Both the position numbers and the translations under genes were made by a program. Of a DNA stretch of 64,000 bases, positions 47,784 to 54,780 are shown in pieces. The first letter of the stretch is position 1. The number at the start of each line of letters is the position of its first letter. This DNA is from a virus. Where the stretch lies: positions 1 through 64,000 of the IMG/VR virus record IMGVR_UViG_3300031539_000004, one strand, 5' to 3'. The notes under the pieces are model-generated. The model did no database searches. It was given only the letters and a program-made list of their open reading frames with translations, and was not told the DNA's origin.

Positions 47784-48167
47784 GTGCCCGATTGGGAGGA
47801 CTGCGTCGCCGCCGTCGCCTTCGTTTCGGGGTTCGGCCAGGCCGAGCTGACCGGCACCGCTGGCCCGCAGAAGCGGCCGCTGACGCAGTGGCGTGGCGTG
47901 ATGGCGTACATCGCCGTCGATGAGGCGGGCGTCGGGCTGGCCGAGCTCGCCGCCCGATGTGGCCGCTCGAGGTCGTGGGCGACGCAGACCGTTCACCGGA
48001 TCGAACGCCAGCTCGATCGAACGTCGGCCCACTACGACCCGGGTCTGGTCGTCGCGATCGGTCGGGCACGCCAAGCGATCGGTCTCGGTGTGCAGGCGAA
48101 GATGGGCGACCAGCTACCCGAGAACGTGGTGAGCTTGGCGGCGCACCGCCGAGCGAGGAGCGCCTGA
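47784..48167 (+). CDS. DnaA domain IV-like HTH protein, 127 aa
   Basis: GTG 47784. WRGVMAYIAVDEAGVGLAEL, then ARCGRSRSWATQTVHRIERQ resembles the DnaA C-terminal DNA-binding domain (the helix-turn-helix and the DHxTV-like signature, here SWATQT). No AAA+ domain. It might bind DnaA-box-like sequences to control phage or host replication. A generic HTH protein is the alternative. Confidence 0.6.
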   Translation: MPDWEDCVAAVAFVSGFGQAELTGTAGPQKRPLTQWRGVMAYIAVDEAGVGLAELAARCGRSRSWATQTVHRIERQLDRTSAHYDPGLVVAIGRARQAIGLGVQAKMGDQLPENVVSLAAHRRARSA

Positions 48168-48493
48168 TGGGCGACGTGACCCCCCACCGCGACCCGCGGA
48201 CCCCGCAGGAGATCTACGACCGGACCGCGGCGGCCGACGTGTTCCCCCGCGACCCCCGCCGGCGAGGCGAGGTCACCGTCACGCTCGACGCCGGGAACAT
48301 GGCGGTCATCATGGAAGCCTTGGCCCACTACCACGACAACGGCCCGAGGCAGCGTTCGTGCCGGGAGACGCAGCTCGCCATGCTCCGGTTCGAGATCGGC
48401 CGTGAGGGGGCCGCTGAGGGCGTCTCAGGGGAACGTGGTCTGCCCGCCGCCTCCGACATTGAGGACCAGCTACCGGTGAGGAGAACCGAATGA
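48167..48493 (+). CDS. Hypothetical protein, 108 aa
   Basis: ATG overlaps the upstream TGA (TGATG). A central helix-strand block (GEVTVTLDAGNMAVIMEALA) is flanked by Arg/Pro-rich ends. No domain recognised. Confidence 0.55.
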   Translation: MGDVTPHRDPRTPQEIYDRTAAADVFPRDPRRRGEVTVTLDAGNMAVIMEALAHYHDNGPRQRSCRETQLAMLRFEIGREGAAEGVSGERGLPAASDIEDQLPVRRTE

Positions 48494-48642
48494 GCGACAG
48501 CCCGAGGTGCGTCCCGACCCCCCGACCTTCCGACCCGGTCCCCTGGCCGGCGCTCGCCCTGTTCCTGACCGCTTGCGTGGTGGTCGGCGCGGCCGTCGGG
48601 TGGACGATCGCCGGGCGGATCGCTGACCGGCTGGGGGCATGA
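48490..48642 (+). CDS. Single-pass membrane peptide, 50 aa
   Basis: ATGA-coupled at both ends. Pro-rich start, one membrane segment (about 19-41, PALALFLTACVVVGAAVGW), short basic tail. Unknown. Confidence 0.6.
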   Translation: MSDSPRCVPTPRPSDPVPWPALALFLTACVVVGAAVGWTIAGRIADRLGA

Positions 48643-48866
48643 TGAACCGGTACCGGATCGTCTACCGGCAGGCGTGGCGCACCGACAACGGCCAGGAGAT
48701 CACCCCCGACCCGACCATCCTCCACGCCGACGGGTTCGAAGAGGGGCCATACGGGGTGAGCTTCTACCGCAACAACCCCGACCGGCGACCCGACGAACCG
48801 GACCGGGTCTACTGGATCCCGCTTGACGTGATCCGCCTCGTCAAGCTGGAGCCCGACGATGAGTGA
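48639..48866 (+). CDS. Small hypothetical protein, 75 aa
   Basis: Begins MMNRYRIVYRQAWRTDNGQE; beta-rich with YGVSFYRNNPDRRPDEPDRV. ATG 48639 overlaps the previous stop. Probably a small all-beta protein. Unknown. Confidence 0.6.
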   Translation: MMNRYRIVYRQAWRTDNGQEITPDPTILHADGFEEGPYGVSFYRNNPDRRPDEPDRVYWIPLDVIRLVKLEPDDE

Positions 48867-49389
48867 GCTGGTCGACGCCGCGTACCTGCTCATCGCCGAC
48901 GCTCGGGCGATGATGGCCCACTTCGCCACCGAGGACCCCGAGCGGGTCCTGCGCCCCGGGTGGCAGCGGATGGGCGAGCACGCCGACGCCCTCGAGGCCG
49001 CCCTCGACGCCAGCGACCTGCCGCTCACCGACCCGGGAGCCAACACGCCGGGACCGGTGCGAGGTGGAGCGCTCGCCACCGAACGGGCCGCGGCCCTGGC
49101 CGTGATGCCGAACACCGGCACCGTGCGCCTTGAGGTGCTCGAACGGATCGCCGCCGCCGGCGATGACGGCAGAACCCACCCCGAGCTCGAGGAGGTTCTG
49201 AAGGGCCGCGCCGCGCCGAGCTCGGTGCGGACCCGCTGCTCCGAGCTGGTGACCGGCGGCTGGGTTCGGGAGACCGCCGAGACCAGGCCGACCGCGGCGG
49301 GGCTGGACGCTACGGTCTGGAAGCTCACCGAGAAGGGCCGCGCCGAGCTTGGGCTGGAACCCTCGCCGCCGGCTTCGTTGTTCAACTGA
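48859..49389 (+). CDS. Protein with C-terminal winged helix, 176 aa
   Basis: N-terminal helical half (SELVDAAYLLIADARAMM). The C-terminal half, VRLEVLERIAAAGDDGRTHP, SSVRTRCSELVTGGWVRET and AGLDATVWKLTEKGRAEL, is a winged helix. Likely DNA-binding; the conserved STRRSEL-like core is frequent in actinophages. Target unknown. Confidence 0.65.
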   Translation: MSELVDAAYLLIADARAMMAHFATEDPERVLRPGWQRMGEHADALEAALDASDLPLTDPGANTPGPVRGGALATERAAALAVMPNTGTVRLEVLERIAAAGDDGRTHPELEEVLKGRAAPSSVRTRCSELVTGGWVRETAETRPTAAGLDATVWKLTEKGRAELGLEPSPPASLFN

Positions 49390-49401
49390 GGAGGAATCCG
49401 A

Positions 49402-50076
49402 ATGGATCAGCACGAATCAGACCGGGCCGCGACCTTCAGGGTCTTGGGCGAGATCGCCGGCGAGCGGGACCGCCAGATCGATCGGCATGGCCACAACCCT
49501 GACAAGGACGACCGGCAGCCGATGTCATGGTGGGGCTGGCTTCTGGCGCGGCGGGCGACGGATCTGTCGTGCCCGGTGACCGCGGTGGTCGCCGATGACC
49601 CGCGCCGGCAGCTCCTCGAGATCGCCTCTATCGCCGTCGCCGCGCTCGAGTCGCTCGATCGTCGGGTCGCGAAGGTCGATCCGCTGGGGGCGACGTTGCT
49701 CGGCTGCTCTTGCGGGTTCCCGGCTCAGCTCCCCGACGATCACCGGGCCGGGTGCATCTACTCGGGCTACCCGCCCGAGGTCGAGGTCAACGGCCACACC
49801 TACCTGAACCCGCACTACTTGACCGTGACCGAGGACTCCGAGCTGGTGGTCGATGATCTCGCCGAGGGGATGCCTCCGGTGATCGTCGCGTCGTACACGC
49901 CGGCCGACGAGGTGGACCGCGGCGAGGATCAGCCTCCGAGCCTCTTCGAAGCTCACCACTACCGGACCCACGACCGGCCGTGGCCTCCGTACCCGCACAA
50001 CGATCCCGACGCCGGGAAGGAGCCGGGCGACCCGCCGCGGAAGACCTTGCCTGAGATGGGGGGACCGAAGACGTGA
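49402..50076 (+). CDS. MazG-like/NTP-PPase-family protein, 224 aa
   Basis: GAGGAG upstream. The N-terminal half FRVLGEIAGERDRQIDRHGH, WWGWLLARRATDLS, RRQLLEIASIAVAALESLDR has the layout of phage MazG-like all-alpha NTP pyrophosphatases (ER..QI at the start, a second helix with E/R residues). The C-terminal half, with CSCGFPAQLPDDHRAGC, is unassigned. Catalytic metal ligands are not fully conserved, so the enzyme call is tentative. Confidence 0.5.
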   Translation: MDQHESDRAATFRVLGEIAGERDRQIDRHGHNPDKDDRQPMSWWGWLLARRATDLSCPVTAVVADDPRRQLLEIASIAVAALESLDRRVAKVDPLGATLLGCSCGFPAQLPDDHRAGCIYSGYPPEVEVNGHTYLNPHYLTVTEDSELVVDDLAEGMPPVIVASYTPADEVDRGEDQPPSLFEAHHYRTHDRPWPPYPHNDPDAGKEPGDPPRKTLPEMGGPKT

Positions 50077-50393
50077 CCGCACCGATGGATGACCCGGGCC
50101 TCCTCACCGAAGCCGAGCACAAGCTGATGGACCTGCTCGGCGAGGTCGCCGACCGGTTCCGCATGGCGATCCTCGACTCGTCCACCGAGGACGGGAACGC
50201 CCGAGATCACCGCCCGGAGATCGCTGACTTCGATTGGAACGAGGTCGCCGCGATCATCCACCAACTGCAGGCGAAGGTGATGAGCCAGGCCGCGGCGCGC
50301 ACCTACCCTGACCGGTACCGGCGACTCGGCGGCCCACCCCCGAGGATCGCCGAGCACCACTACCGCCCGACCAAGGAGACCGCCGATGGCTGA
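50073..50393 (+). CDS. Hypothetical protein, 106 aa
   Basis: GTG overlaps the previous TGA. Helical (AEHKLMDLLGEVADRFRMAI, NEVAAIIHQLQAKVMSQAAA) with an EHHYRPTKETADG end. Unknown. Confidence 0.55.
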   Translation: MTAPMDDPGLLTEAEHKLMDLLGEVADRFRMAILDSSTEDGNARDHRPEIADFDWNEVAAIIHQLQAKVMSQAAARTYPDRYRRLGGPPPRIAEHHYRPTKETADG

Positions 50394-50781
50394 CACCTCC
50401 CGCTACTCGCGACCAGGAGCCGACGACGTTCCCGAGGTGACCGTGATCCCCGGCCCGAGCTCGGCGAGCTGCGCGTGCGGCCACCACCTGAATCAGCACA
50501 ACGGGATGACCACTCACCCCGACGACGGCGGCGTGATCGCCAGCGGCTACTGCGTCGCCTGCGACTGCAGCGACTTCGACGCGACCCGCCGAGGCGAGCT
50601 GATCACCCCGAGCTACACCGAGGGCGAATGGGTCGACGTGTTCGAACGGTTCCTCGCCGACCGCCACTGCATCCTCTACGGCCAAGCGCGCCCGTGCTCC
50701 TCCGACGCCGAGCGCCGAGCCGTCGCCGAATGGTTCGCCGCCGAGGTCATCGCCGCCGCCGGCGAGGTCATCGAGGGCTGA
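50386..50781 (+). CDS. Cysteine-rich protein, 131 aa
   Basis: CACGHHLNQH with SGYCVACDCSDFD forms a Cys4-type zinc ribbon (residues about 29-62). The C-terminal half is helical (VDVFERFLADRHC, AVAEWFAAEVIAAAGEV). Overlaps its upstream neighbour by 8 nt. Unknown. Confidence 0.6.
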   Translation: MADTSRYSRPGADDVPEVTVIPGPSSASCACGHHLNQHNGMTTHPDDGGVIASGYCVACDCSDFDATRRGELITPSYTEGEWVDVFERFLADRHCILYGQARPCSSDAERRAVAEWFAAEVIAAAGEVIEG

Positions 50782-50784
50782 TCC

Positions 50785-51009
50785 GTGACCGGGACGCTGA
50801 TCGAGGATGATGAACCCGAGCGACCCGAGGGGCTGCTCGAGGTGGGCCTCTGGTGCAACGTCTGCCTGCTCCCGTCGGCCGCGGTCGCCCCGGTGACGCT
50901 CACCGCTGGTCCTGGCGGCCGGGTGATCGGCCAGATGGTCGTGACGATCTGCCTCGATTGCGGGGCCGTTCTGGACGGCGACGGCAACCCGAAACCAGCG
51001 ACGATCTGA
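50785..51009 (+). CDS. Zinc-ribbon protein, 74 aa
   Basis: GTG start. Two CxxC-like pairs (WCNVCLLP and ICLDCGAV) separated by 30 residues. Likely binds one zinc. Unknown. Confidence 0.6.
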   Translation: MTGTLIEDDEPERPEGLLEVGLWCNVCLLPSAAVAPVTLTAGPGGRVIGQMVVTICLDCGAVLDGDGNPKPATI

Positions 51010-51065
51010 ACAACCCCGTGACCAGCGTCTTTGCACCCCCGATCCGGCCCGCAAGACTGGACGGG

Positions 51066-51086
51066 TGTAGTCGGACCCGCTACAGT
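51066..51086 (+). promoter_or_regulatory. Leaderless promoter with perfect palindrome
   Basis: TGTAG-N9-CTACA at 51066-51084. -10 TACAGT (51081-51086), 7 nt, ATG 51094. -35 region CTGGAC is weak. Upstream, AAGACTGGACGGG is a short tract without a clear stem. Confidence 0.75.
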
Positions 51087-51093
51087 GGTCCAC

Positions 51094-51321
51094 ATGATGA
51101 ACCACGCAAACACCGGCCAGGACCACTGCGAAAGCTGCGGCACCACCGAGGCCGAGGACATCGCCAACCTCAGCGACACCGAGGGCTACACCCGCTGCTG
51201 CAACGAGCTGGTCTGCACCGGTCACGGCCTCAGCACCTTCGGCACCGACGAGGTGAACGCCCGGGCATGCTGCTGGGCCAAGGCCGAAGAGCAGGGCATC
51301 ACCGAGGGCTGGCGGCACTGA
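51094..51321 (+). CDS. Cysteine-rich small protein, 75 aa
   Basis: Leaderless ATG. CESCGTTEAED, YTRCCNELVCTGHG and RACCWAKAEEQG: eight cysteines, probably zinc-binding. MMNHAN start resembles other leaderless first genes. Unknown. Confidence 0.6.
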   Translation: MMNHANTGQDHCESCGTTEAEDIANLSDTEGYTRCCNELVCTGHGLSTFGTDEVNARACCWAKAEEQGITEGWRH

Positions 51322-51371
51322 GCAGCCGGACCCACCGACCACCGACCGACCCACCACCAAGAGGAGCCGAC

Positions 51372-51653
51372 ATGGCCCGCAACCTGAGAGTGCCAACCAA
51401 CCCCCGCCGAGAGCTGGACCGAGCACGCGCCAACCGCGACGCGCTCACCGCAGTCTTCGAAAAGATCGAGGACGCCCTCGAGCGCTTCGAACTGGTCGGC
51501 GACGCCGACGCCTCACCCGCCGAGCGGATCGCCGCCGACGTGGCCCGCGGCATCGTGGACGACGTCGCGACCCGGCTGGTCGAAGCGGAGACCGACGTGG
51601 CGCACGCCGAGCAGGCGATGGTCGGCAACGGCATGGCGGTCCCGGCAGCATGA
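51372..51653 (+). CDS. Helical protein, 93 aa
   Basis: AGAGGAG upstream. All-helical with strong heptads (ELDRARANRDALTAVFEKIE, DVATRLVEAETDVAHAEQAM), a coiled-coil candidate. Unknown. Confidence 0.6.
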   Translation: MARNLRVPTNPRRELDRARANRDALTAVFEKIEDALERFELVGDADASPAERIAADVARGIVDDVATRLVEAETDVAHAEQAMVGNGMAVPAA

Positions 51654-51838
51654 GCGCCACCCGCTACCGCGCCACCATCGAGTTCACGGCGGGCGACGAG
51701 GCCACCTACGACCAGCTCATCGAGCTGCTCGCGCAGGCCGAGGTCCAGATCGCCGAGCCGTTCATCCCCGGCGATGACGGCAACGACACCTGCGAGTTCG
51801 ACACGACGGTCATCGAGACCACCCTCACGGAGGTCTGA
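51650..51838 (+). CDS. Small hypothetical protein, 62 aa
   Basis: ATGA-coupled. RYRATIEFTAGDEATYDQLI then IELLAQAEVQIAEPF: an alpha/beta sandwich-like fragment. Unknown. Confidence 0.55.
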   Translation: MSATRYRATIEFTAGDEATYDQLIELLAQAEVQIAEPFIPGDDGNDTCEFDTTVIETTLTEV

Positions 51839-51841
51839 CCG

Positions 51842-52012
51842 ATGGGACTCCGCTACCCGCCCGCGCCGCCGGTCACCGACAAGCCCGGCGACTACGACCC
51901 GACGACGCCCGACTCGCCGTCGATGAGGCACCTCCGTTCGCATGGCGGGTTCCTCACGATGGCGTCGTGCCCGTACTGCGCCGAGGTGGCCGCCGATGCC
52001 GAGCTTCGATGA
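51842..52012 (+). CDS. Small protein with CPYC motif, 56 aa
   Basis: ATG 51842. Pro-rich start (YPPAPPVTDKPGDYD), then MRHLRSHGGFLTMASCPYCA, suggesting a single zinc or redox site. Overlaps the next gene by 17 nt. Confidence 0.5.
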   Translation: MGLRYPPAPPVTDKPGDYDPTTPDSPSMRHLRSHGGFLTMASCPYCAEVAADAELR

Positions 52013-52265
52013 GCACGACCCGGTCGAGATCGTGACCGAGGTCCGCTTCGCTGACGGTCGCCGGGTTCGGGTGACGATGACGCGCCCCGAGCGGGAGCGT
52101 CGCTTCGGCGACCCGCGGCTCACGTTCGCCATCGAGGCGGTCAACGAGGACCGCACCGACTTCGTGGGCGGTCACCCGCTCACCACGAACGACTTCGAAG
52201 GGATCCGCATGAACGCTTCGACCACGGGCGAGGCCACGATCGAGAGGCTGGGCGACGATGGCTGA
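51996..52265 (+). CDS. Small hypothetical protein, 89 aa
   Basis: ATG 51996 lies inside the previous frame. Beta-rich: VEIVTEVRFADGRRVRVTMT, LTFAIEAVNEDRTDFVGG. Small beta-barrel-like domain. Unknown. Confidence 0.55.
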   Translation: MPSFDEHDPVEIVTEVRFADGRRVRVTMTRPERERRFGDPRLTFAIEAVNEDRTDFVGGHPLTTNDFEGIRMNASTTGEATIERLGDDG

Positions 52266-52476
52266 CTGGCCGACGTTCCAAGAGGCTGCCGAGGCCGAAC
52301 GCCAGCGCCACCAAGCAGCGCAGCGAATGGCTCACGCCGCCTACGTCGGGCTGCGCCAGGTCCGGCCGGCGCTCGAGGCGTTCGCCGACGCGGTGAAGGG
52401 TGTTGGCGTTGCGTTCGCCGAGTTCGCCGAGAAGATGAAGGCGGTCAGCGACGCTGGTGACGAGGCCCCCGAATGA
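52258..52476 (+). CDS. Helical small protein, 72 aa
   Basis: Overlaps the previous gene by 8 nt. Two helices (FQEAAEAERQRHQAAQRMAH; LEAFADAVKGVGVAFAEFAE), a likely coiled coil. Unknown. Confidence 0.55.
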   Translation: MADWPTFQEAAEAERQRHQAAQRMAHAAYVGLRQVRPALEAFADAVKGVGVAFAEFAEKMKAVSDAGDEAPE

Positions 52477-52477
52477 G

Positions 52478-52507
52478 TTGCATGCCTGTAGCGGGATCGG
52501 CTACGGT
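52478..52507 (+). promoter_or_regulatory. Leaderless promoter with palindrome
   Basis: -35 TTGCAT (52478-52483), 18 bp, -10 TACGGT (52502-52507), 7 nt, ATG 52515. Palindrome TGTAG-N9-CTACG at 52487-52505. Confidence 0.8.
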
Positions 52508-52514
52508 TCAGTCC

Positions 52515-52817
52515 ATGATGAACACCGAGAACCCAACGATCACAACCCACCTCCAGCTTCGCCTCACGGTCTCCGACGGGCGCACCGCCTACCGGCCGGT
52601 CCGTAAGGGCGGCGAGGCCGAGGCCATCGCCAGCGCCCGCGAGGCGGTCGGCACGACCACGACGGTCGATGACGGCAGCTCCTCGCAGGCCATCGCTCGC
52701 AACCCGGTCACCGTCACGGCGGTCACCGTCGAGCGGGTCGAGTGGACGTGGGCCGAGGTTGACGGCCAGCGCACCTGCACCGACGAGCGGACCGTCACGG
52801 TCGCAGAGGTTGCGTGA
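52515..52817 (+). CDS. Small beta-rich protein, 100 aa
   Basis: Leaderless ATG. Thr/Val-rich: TTHLQLRLTVSDGRTAYRPV, NPVTVTAVTVERVEWTWAEV. Extended beta content. Unknown. Confidence 0.6.
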   Translation: MMNTENPTITTHLQLRLTVSDGRTAYRPVRKGGEAEAIASAREAVGTTTTVDDGSSSQAIARNPVTVTAVTVERVEWTWAEVDGQRTCTDERTVTVAEVA

Positions 52818-53074
52818 TGAGCGCCACCGAACAGCCCCTCGCCATCGAGGTCACGGACCTCGAGCTGATCGAATGGGGCCTCGGCTCCTGCCTCAGCGCA
52901 GCCGACCGTGGGATGGAGTGGCTGCGGCCGCTCCTGAGCTGCGGCCACTACGGCGCTCCGGTCTTCGACGGGTCGAGCCAGTGGGACTTCCCCGACGACG
53001 AGCACGCCTGCCCGACCTGCGGCGAGACCCGCCAGTGGCACCTCCGGGTGCAGGCTGCGCTCGCCAACGCCTAA
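52817..53074 (+). CDS. Cysteine-containing protein, 85 aa
   Basis: ATG 52817 overlaps the previous stop. LIEWGLGSCLSAADRGMEWL then HACPTCGETRQW; a CxxC near the end. Unknown. Confidence 0.55.
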   Translation: MSATEQPLAIEVTDLELIEWGLGSCLSAADRGMEWLRPLLSCGHYGAPVFDGSSQWDFPDDEHACPTCGETRQWHLRVQAALANA

Positions 53075-53102
53075 CCCGACCACCAACCAAGGAGAAGCCG
53101 AC

Positions 53103-53639
53103 ATGGCCTACAACGAACTGATCCGAGGACTCGAGCTGGAGCCTGGCCTCACGGTCAACGCCTACGACGAGACCCGGTACGCCCGAGACGAGGGCTGGCG
53201 GGAGCGCACCAAGAAGTCCCGGCTGTACGTCGGGGTGCGTGGCGAATCGCTCGCCGCCAACTTCGTCAACCGTCACCACCGCCCCAACATCGAGTGGGCG
53301 AAGATGGTCCGGGCGCGGGTCCTCCCGGTGCTCGGGCTGCCCGCAAAGGGGATGCGCTGGAACGTCCACGCCGGTTGCGGGTCGTGCCCATGCTCGCCCG
53401 GGTTCATCCTCCCCGGCTGGTTCGCTCCGGTCGATCGTGACGACCTGAGCAAGGGGTTCGCCGACTCGGGGTACGCCACCGACCGGGCCGCGCACTTCCA
53501 TGTGGACGCCGACTTCGACATCCTCGAGGAGCCGTTCGTGAAGCTCGGGGCGTTGGACGCACGGTGGCGTGCCGAGAAGGTCGCCGAGCTGCTTGGCGAG
53601 TGCCGGGTGATCCCCGCTGAGCTAGTGGTCGCGGGTTGA
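53103..53639 (+). CDS. Hypothetical phage protein, 178 aa
   Basis: AAGGAG upstream. Central WNVHAGCGSCPCSPGFILPG resembles a Cys-rich loop of actinophage hypothetical proteins. Mixed alpha/beta elsewhere. No enzymatic motif recognised. Confidence 0.6.
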   Translation: MAYNELIRGLELEPGLTVNAYDETRYARDEGWRERTKKSRLYVGVRGESLAANFVNRHHRPNIEWAKMVRARVLPVLGLPAKGMRWNVHAGCGSCPCSPGFILPGWFAPVDRDDLSKGFADSGYATDRAAHFHVDADFDILEEPFVKLGALDARWRAEKVAELLGECRVIPAELVVAG

Positions 53640-53655
53640 GCTACAGGTCGGCGGC

Positions 53656-53661
53656 TACCGT
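53656..53661 (+). promoter_or_regulatory. Leaderless -10 TACCGT
   Basis: TACCGT, 6 nt, GTG 53668. It follows CTACA-N9-CTACC (53641-53659), where the two arms form a direct rather than inverted pair, a degenerate relative of the palindrome. Confidence 0.45.
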
Positions 53662-53667
53662 CGCGGC

Positions 53668-53925
53668 GTGTCTTACTACAGTCGGGGGCAGCCGGTTCGG
53701 GCTACACCGCTCGTGCCGGTGTCCTCGTCGGCCCCGAAGCGGGCCAGCGGGCGACGCGATTGTGCGACCGAGGAGTGCGGCACCGTGCTGAGCCGATACA
53801 ACCCGGGCGAGATGTGCGCCGGTTGCGAGAGCGAGGCGAAGCGGCGTCCGCTCGGTTCTGAGGCTGAGCAACGCAGGGCCAGGGGCGACGAGCGAGTGAA
53901 GGGTACGGTCTCCGATGATGATTGA
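53668..53925 (+). CDS. Zinc-binding small protein, 85 aa
   Basis: GTG 53668 is set by the leaderless promoter. CATEECGTVLSRYNPGEMCA then GCESEAKRR: a Cys4 knuckle seen in actinobacterial HTH and sigma-associated proteins. Basic N-terminus. Unknown function. Confidence 0.6.
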   Translation: MSYYSRGQPVRATPLVPVSSSAPKRASGRRDCATEECGTVLSRYNPGEMCAGCESEAKRRPLGSEAEQRRARGDERVKGTVSDDD

Positions 53926-54751
53926 CGCTGCGGATCTTCTGATCGCTGGGGCTGGGGCTGCCTCCACCGTCGGCGCGTACTGGTGGGGCCGAGCTCGGGG
54001 GAGGGCGCTCGAGCGGGGCGTCAAGGAGTCGAGCGGGCATCACCCGACGCACGGCGCTGAGGTGGGCGAGGAGGTCGCTGACGGCGACGAGGTGGAGCTG
54101 GAGCCGCTCACCGAGGACGAGGCCGCTGAGGCCCGCCAGGCGATCGCTGACGGCGAGGTGGGCCTGACTCTGGACGACGTGGCCGAGCAGGTCGACGCGT
54201 CGGAGGCGAGGCCGGCCGAGGAGGCGAGGCCCGACGCGGAGCTCCCCCCGATCGGCGCGGCGTCGCCCGCGGCGGAGGTGGTCACCGAGTCGTTGGGTGA
54301 GGTGGTCGCAGAGGCCGAGCGCGACGAGGTGGCCGACGAACCCGAGATGGAGGACGTGACGCCGATCGTGGTCACCGGGCCGCTCGAGCTGCTCGAGGCC
54401 GTCGAGGTGGTCGAGTTACCCGACGAACCCGAGGTGACGACCGAGGAGGTCGTGGTCGAGGTCGATGCGGCCGAGACGGTCGCCGAGCTGACCAGGGCTG
54501 CCCGGCTCGCCGCGGCGTTGGGCGCGGACGTGATGCTCCCCGCCGAGGAGGTCGAGGTCACGCCGACCGGGACCCCGAAGCGGATCCTGCCGGTGAAGCG
54601 GGCGACCAAGCCCGAGGCCGAGGCCGTGGTCGAGGCGATACCGGACCCGGAACCCGAGGCCCCGCCCGCGCCCCGTGAGGCCCCGCATGTCGAGGTCGGA
54701 TCGCTCGACCCTTCGACTGCACCGCCGTTCAAGAAGTGGAACAAACCGTAG
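53915..54751 (+). CDS. Membrane-anchored acidic protein, 278 aa
   Basis: ATG 53915 with a TACGGT box 5 nt upstream (53918 is an alternative). An N-terminal hydrophobic anchor (residues 3-22, DAADLLIAGAGAASTVGAYW), short basic patch, then about 240 residues dominated by Glu, Ala and Val (EEVADGDEVELEPLTEDEAA). Ends with PPFKKWNKP. Disordered acidic tether on the membrane; role unknown. Confidence 0.6.
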   Translation: MMIDAADLLIAGAGAASTVGAYWWGRARGRALERGVKESSGHHPTHGAEVGEEVADGDEVELEPLTEDEAAEARQAIADGEVGLTLDDVAEQVDASEARPAEEARPDAELPPIGAASPAAEVVTESLGEVVAEAERDEVADEPEMEDVTPIVVTGPLELLEAVEVVELPDEPEVTTEEVVVEVDAAETVAELTRAARLAAALGADVMLPAEEVEVTPTGTPKRILPVKRATKPEAEAVVEAIPDPEPEAPPAPREAPHVEVGSLDPSTAPPFKKWNKP

Positions 54752-54772
54752 CGTCGTCGGATCGGCTACAGT
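54752..54772 (+). promoter_or_regulatory. Degenerate palindrome and -10 TACAGT
   Basis: CGTCG-N9-CTACA (54752-54770), with another GTAG 14 nt before the right arm. -10 TACAGT (54767-54772) lies 8 nt before ATG 54781. Confidence 0.5.
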
Positions 54773-54780
54773 CCCCGGCG

